Below, piece after piece: positions 61,901-64,000 of a stretch of 64,000 nt of DNA (position 1 is its first letter; every line of letters begins with the position of its first letter). The position numbers were made by a program, and so were the translations under genes. Where the stretch lies: the NCBI RefSeq assembly GCF_035582795.1, contig NC_134371.1:44929001-44993000 (forward strand). The letters are read 5' to 3'. This DNA is from Mycteria americana (lineage: Eukaryota; Chordata; Aves; Ciconiiformes; Ciconiidae). The notes below the pieces were generated by a model that was not told the origin of the DNA, did not search any database, and saw nothing but the letters and a program-made list of their open reading frames with translations.

Positions 61901-64000
61901 ATAGCTTTGACACAATTTTATTTTCAGGAGTTTGAGTCAGTGGAAGAAGAAAAAAAAACCTAAGACTTAAAAACAAGAAGTAAGATGTGATGAGGAATGT
62001 AACTCTAGCTCACAAAAGCTTTCGCTTATAATAATAAAGACTGGAGTTGTAATTAGCTTTTTTGGAGTGTTTTTCACTCCAGCTGCATTAGACAATACTC
62101 TGACTTGTAGTTAATACATACAGACATATCTACTTATTTTCCTTTGCACTGCAGCACATGTACTTCCCTAATTGGCAGCTTGCCATTTATATGTGGAAAA
62201 CAAGATTGTATTAGCAAGAGGGAGAGGCTGAGATTTCAAAGGTCTGCAGTGCACAAATCTTCGTTGCATTAATGAAGGGAGAAGAGATTTAAGTTTGAAT
62301 TTAGTTATTTGGATCATAATGCACTTAGAGCCTCCATAAGGCTAGCCATGAGTTACAAATAATCAAAGTCCAAATTAGAACTCAGACTGCCCTTGCAAGG
62401 CTTTATATTAGGACCACCCATTAGTTTCAGTTAATGGTGGTAGCTCTATGTAGATATCCAGTAAGAGTAGATACATCCAGTAAAGCCACTTATTTTACTC
62501 TTAATGCTGAAACTTAAACCAAACAGCTGAGATACTCCTTCCCCCTAATGCAGAATAGAATTGTGAAGGCATTCTATTTTTTATGAAGTTAAACATCATA
62601 GGTAGGAGCAAGATGATAGAATACAATGTTCTAGAAAATAAATACTCCTTACTCCATTCAAGAACTAAAAAATTACCATTAATATCCCACACTTTCTCGC
62701 AAATCAGAGAACAACTGATGTAGTAACAACAGTTCTATCAGGCACTGTATTACTGCCCTCTTAAATGGACGTATTCCTAATCTTCTTGAGGATCATTTCG
62801 CACCAAGTTTGTGCTGTTTAGCTTGGCCAGCAGGGTCTAACTTGCAGTAAAGCATTTGAATGAATTCTGTCTCCTTTGGAAACTCTTGCTACATCTTTGA
62901 ATTTCTCTTGCTACATCCTAAGTGAAACTGATCATGAGTAGAATCAACTGTAACCCTACATCTTGTCTGAGAAGTCAAACATTTCCACTATAAAAAGTCA
63001 AGTTGCACAAAATGTTTGTATGGAACCAACAAGATTTAACCAACTGCCTAAATTCTAGAAGACAGGATTTTTTTAGTTCTTTTAAAGCAAGAATCTTACA
63101 TGCTTTTCATGTCTCAAGGCCACAGAAATCTAAAATCTTTTAAAAGTGCTTTCAGGCAGACTCAGTTTAGGACTTCAGTTTCCTGAAATTCCTTTTTTCA
63201 GTGTCCCTTCTCCTGTTTAGTGCATGACAAATGCTTGTAGTAATTCAGGTGTTACAGATGATGGAGGAAGGTACCTAACATTTTCTATGTTAATAATTAC
63301 AGACAGAAAAGTATTGTGTATTTTGGAGACTCTGTGCCTGCCAGCATAAGGAACTGAATGAATAGGTTTTGAGTACTCGAAAGCAATGCCTTTCTAGACA
63401 GAGTACTTGAATTAGATGAACAGCCTCTGAAGACTTTCTGACACAGGCTGTCTGCTATAGCTTGCATAAATCTGTGCTGAATGAGTACTCAACCAGAATT
63501 ACTTGAAAAGAGTTGATAGAAGTATTGCCAAATGAAATGAATGATTCTTTTAGTTCTGTAAAACCAAGGTGGTCATCAATGAACACAGTCACTGATATAT
63601 TAATGATTTAATCATTAAAGATGACAGGAACAGTGGGACACTATATTAAAAACAGCAAAGTTTGATAATGTCTATTCCAATGTTGCATTTTATAGTTCTT
63701 ATCATGAATTAGGGAGTTCAGTAGCTTCCCTGCTGTAATCAGCTAGAGGTAACACAGCTGCATCCTTATAATCCACTGGTTTAACGGTCTATATGATCTC
63801 CATAGGTTTAAATAAAATCTCCAACTGATACAGCTAATCTTCAACCCAGCTTTGTTGTGAACTTATCCAGTTCATCCCACAAGGAAAATATTTGCTTCCA
63901 TAAAGTAAACCGGAGCATGTTTCTTCCTTCTTTGCCCCTTCTGTTTCCAAATACAATAGTCCTGATCCTCTAGATAGGTTTTGTTAACTGAAACAATACA

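Larger units (their letters stand above)
51291..64000. other. Non-coding DNA, right half, last part
   Basis: No exon or young repeat is recognised. T tracts lie at 57732-57754 (23) and 58880-58900 (21). The interval 52740-53110 is rich in homeobox-like (TTAATTA) and forkhead-like (TGTTTA) sites and keeps several CpG (GCGCG, AACGGCG). The interval 58310-58440 is relatively GC-rich with a 7-bp hairpin (ACTACAG/CTGTAGT, 58400-58417). Either could be a conserved non-coding element; conservation cannot be judged from one sequence. Confidence 0.6.

Overview
This is bird nuclear DNA, AT-rich and almost free of protein-coding sequence. The bird assignment rests on three elements: two 5'-truncated chicken-repeat-1 (CR1) LINE copies with the avian-type 3' end, an older CR1 tail, and a solo ERV LTR of a type I know from many avian genomes. 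I recognise no cellular protein-coding exon on either strand; the open frames look like chance frames or the CR1 reverse transcriptase.

The one clear cellular gene is a minus-strand microRNA cluster at 12248-12529. It holds pre-miR-181a-1 (12420-12529), transcribed first, and pre-miR-181b-1 (12248-12357). The 3p arms identify the paralogue: the 181a 3p arm is of the a-1 type, not a-2. In human this cluster lies in the non-coding host gene MIR181A1HG on chr1q32, between PTPRC and NR5A2. The window is therefore probably the avian equivalent of that gene-poor interval, and the surrounding DNA is intron or flank of a leftward-transcribed lncRNA. Its promoter must lie at a coordinate above 12529, possibly outside the window.

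Layout. 1-12247: non-coding, downstream of the miRNA cluster, with two striking foldback sequences (1871-1951 and 4571-4678). 12248-12529: miR-181 cluster. 12530-32114: non-coding DNA with relics of MIR-type SINEs, a palindromic old repeat centred on TGACGTCA (about 16031), a perfect 26-bp palindrome (17255-17280), a diverged repeat pair (21263 and 22595) and a GC-rich patch (27060-27300). 32115-32262: old plus-strand CR1 tail. 35524-36114: solo LTR with a perfect 5-bp target duplication. 37098-38458 and 40745-41175: two minus-strand CR1 copies. 41176-64000: non-coding, with a long foldback at 41343-41405 and a GC-rich patch at 51020-51290 that could be a regulatory element or lncRNA exon.

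No tRNA, rRNA, CRISPR or bacterial-type operon structure is present. The best candidates for something undescribed are the two pre-miRNA-like foldbacks at 1871-1951 and 4571-4678, on the downstream side of the miR-181 cluster.
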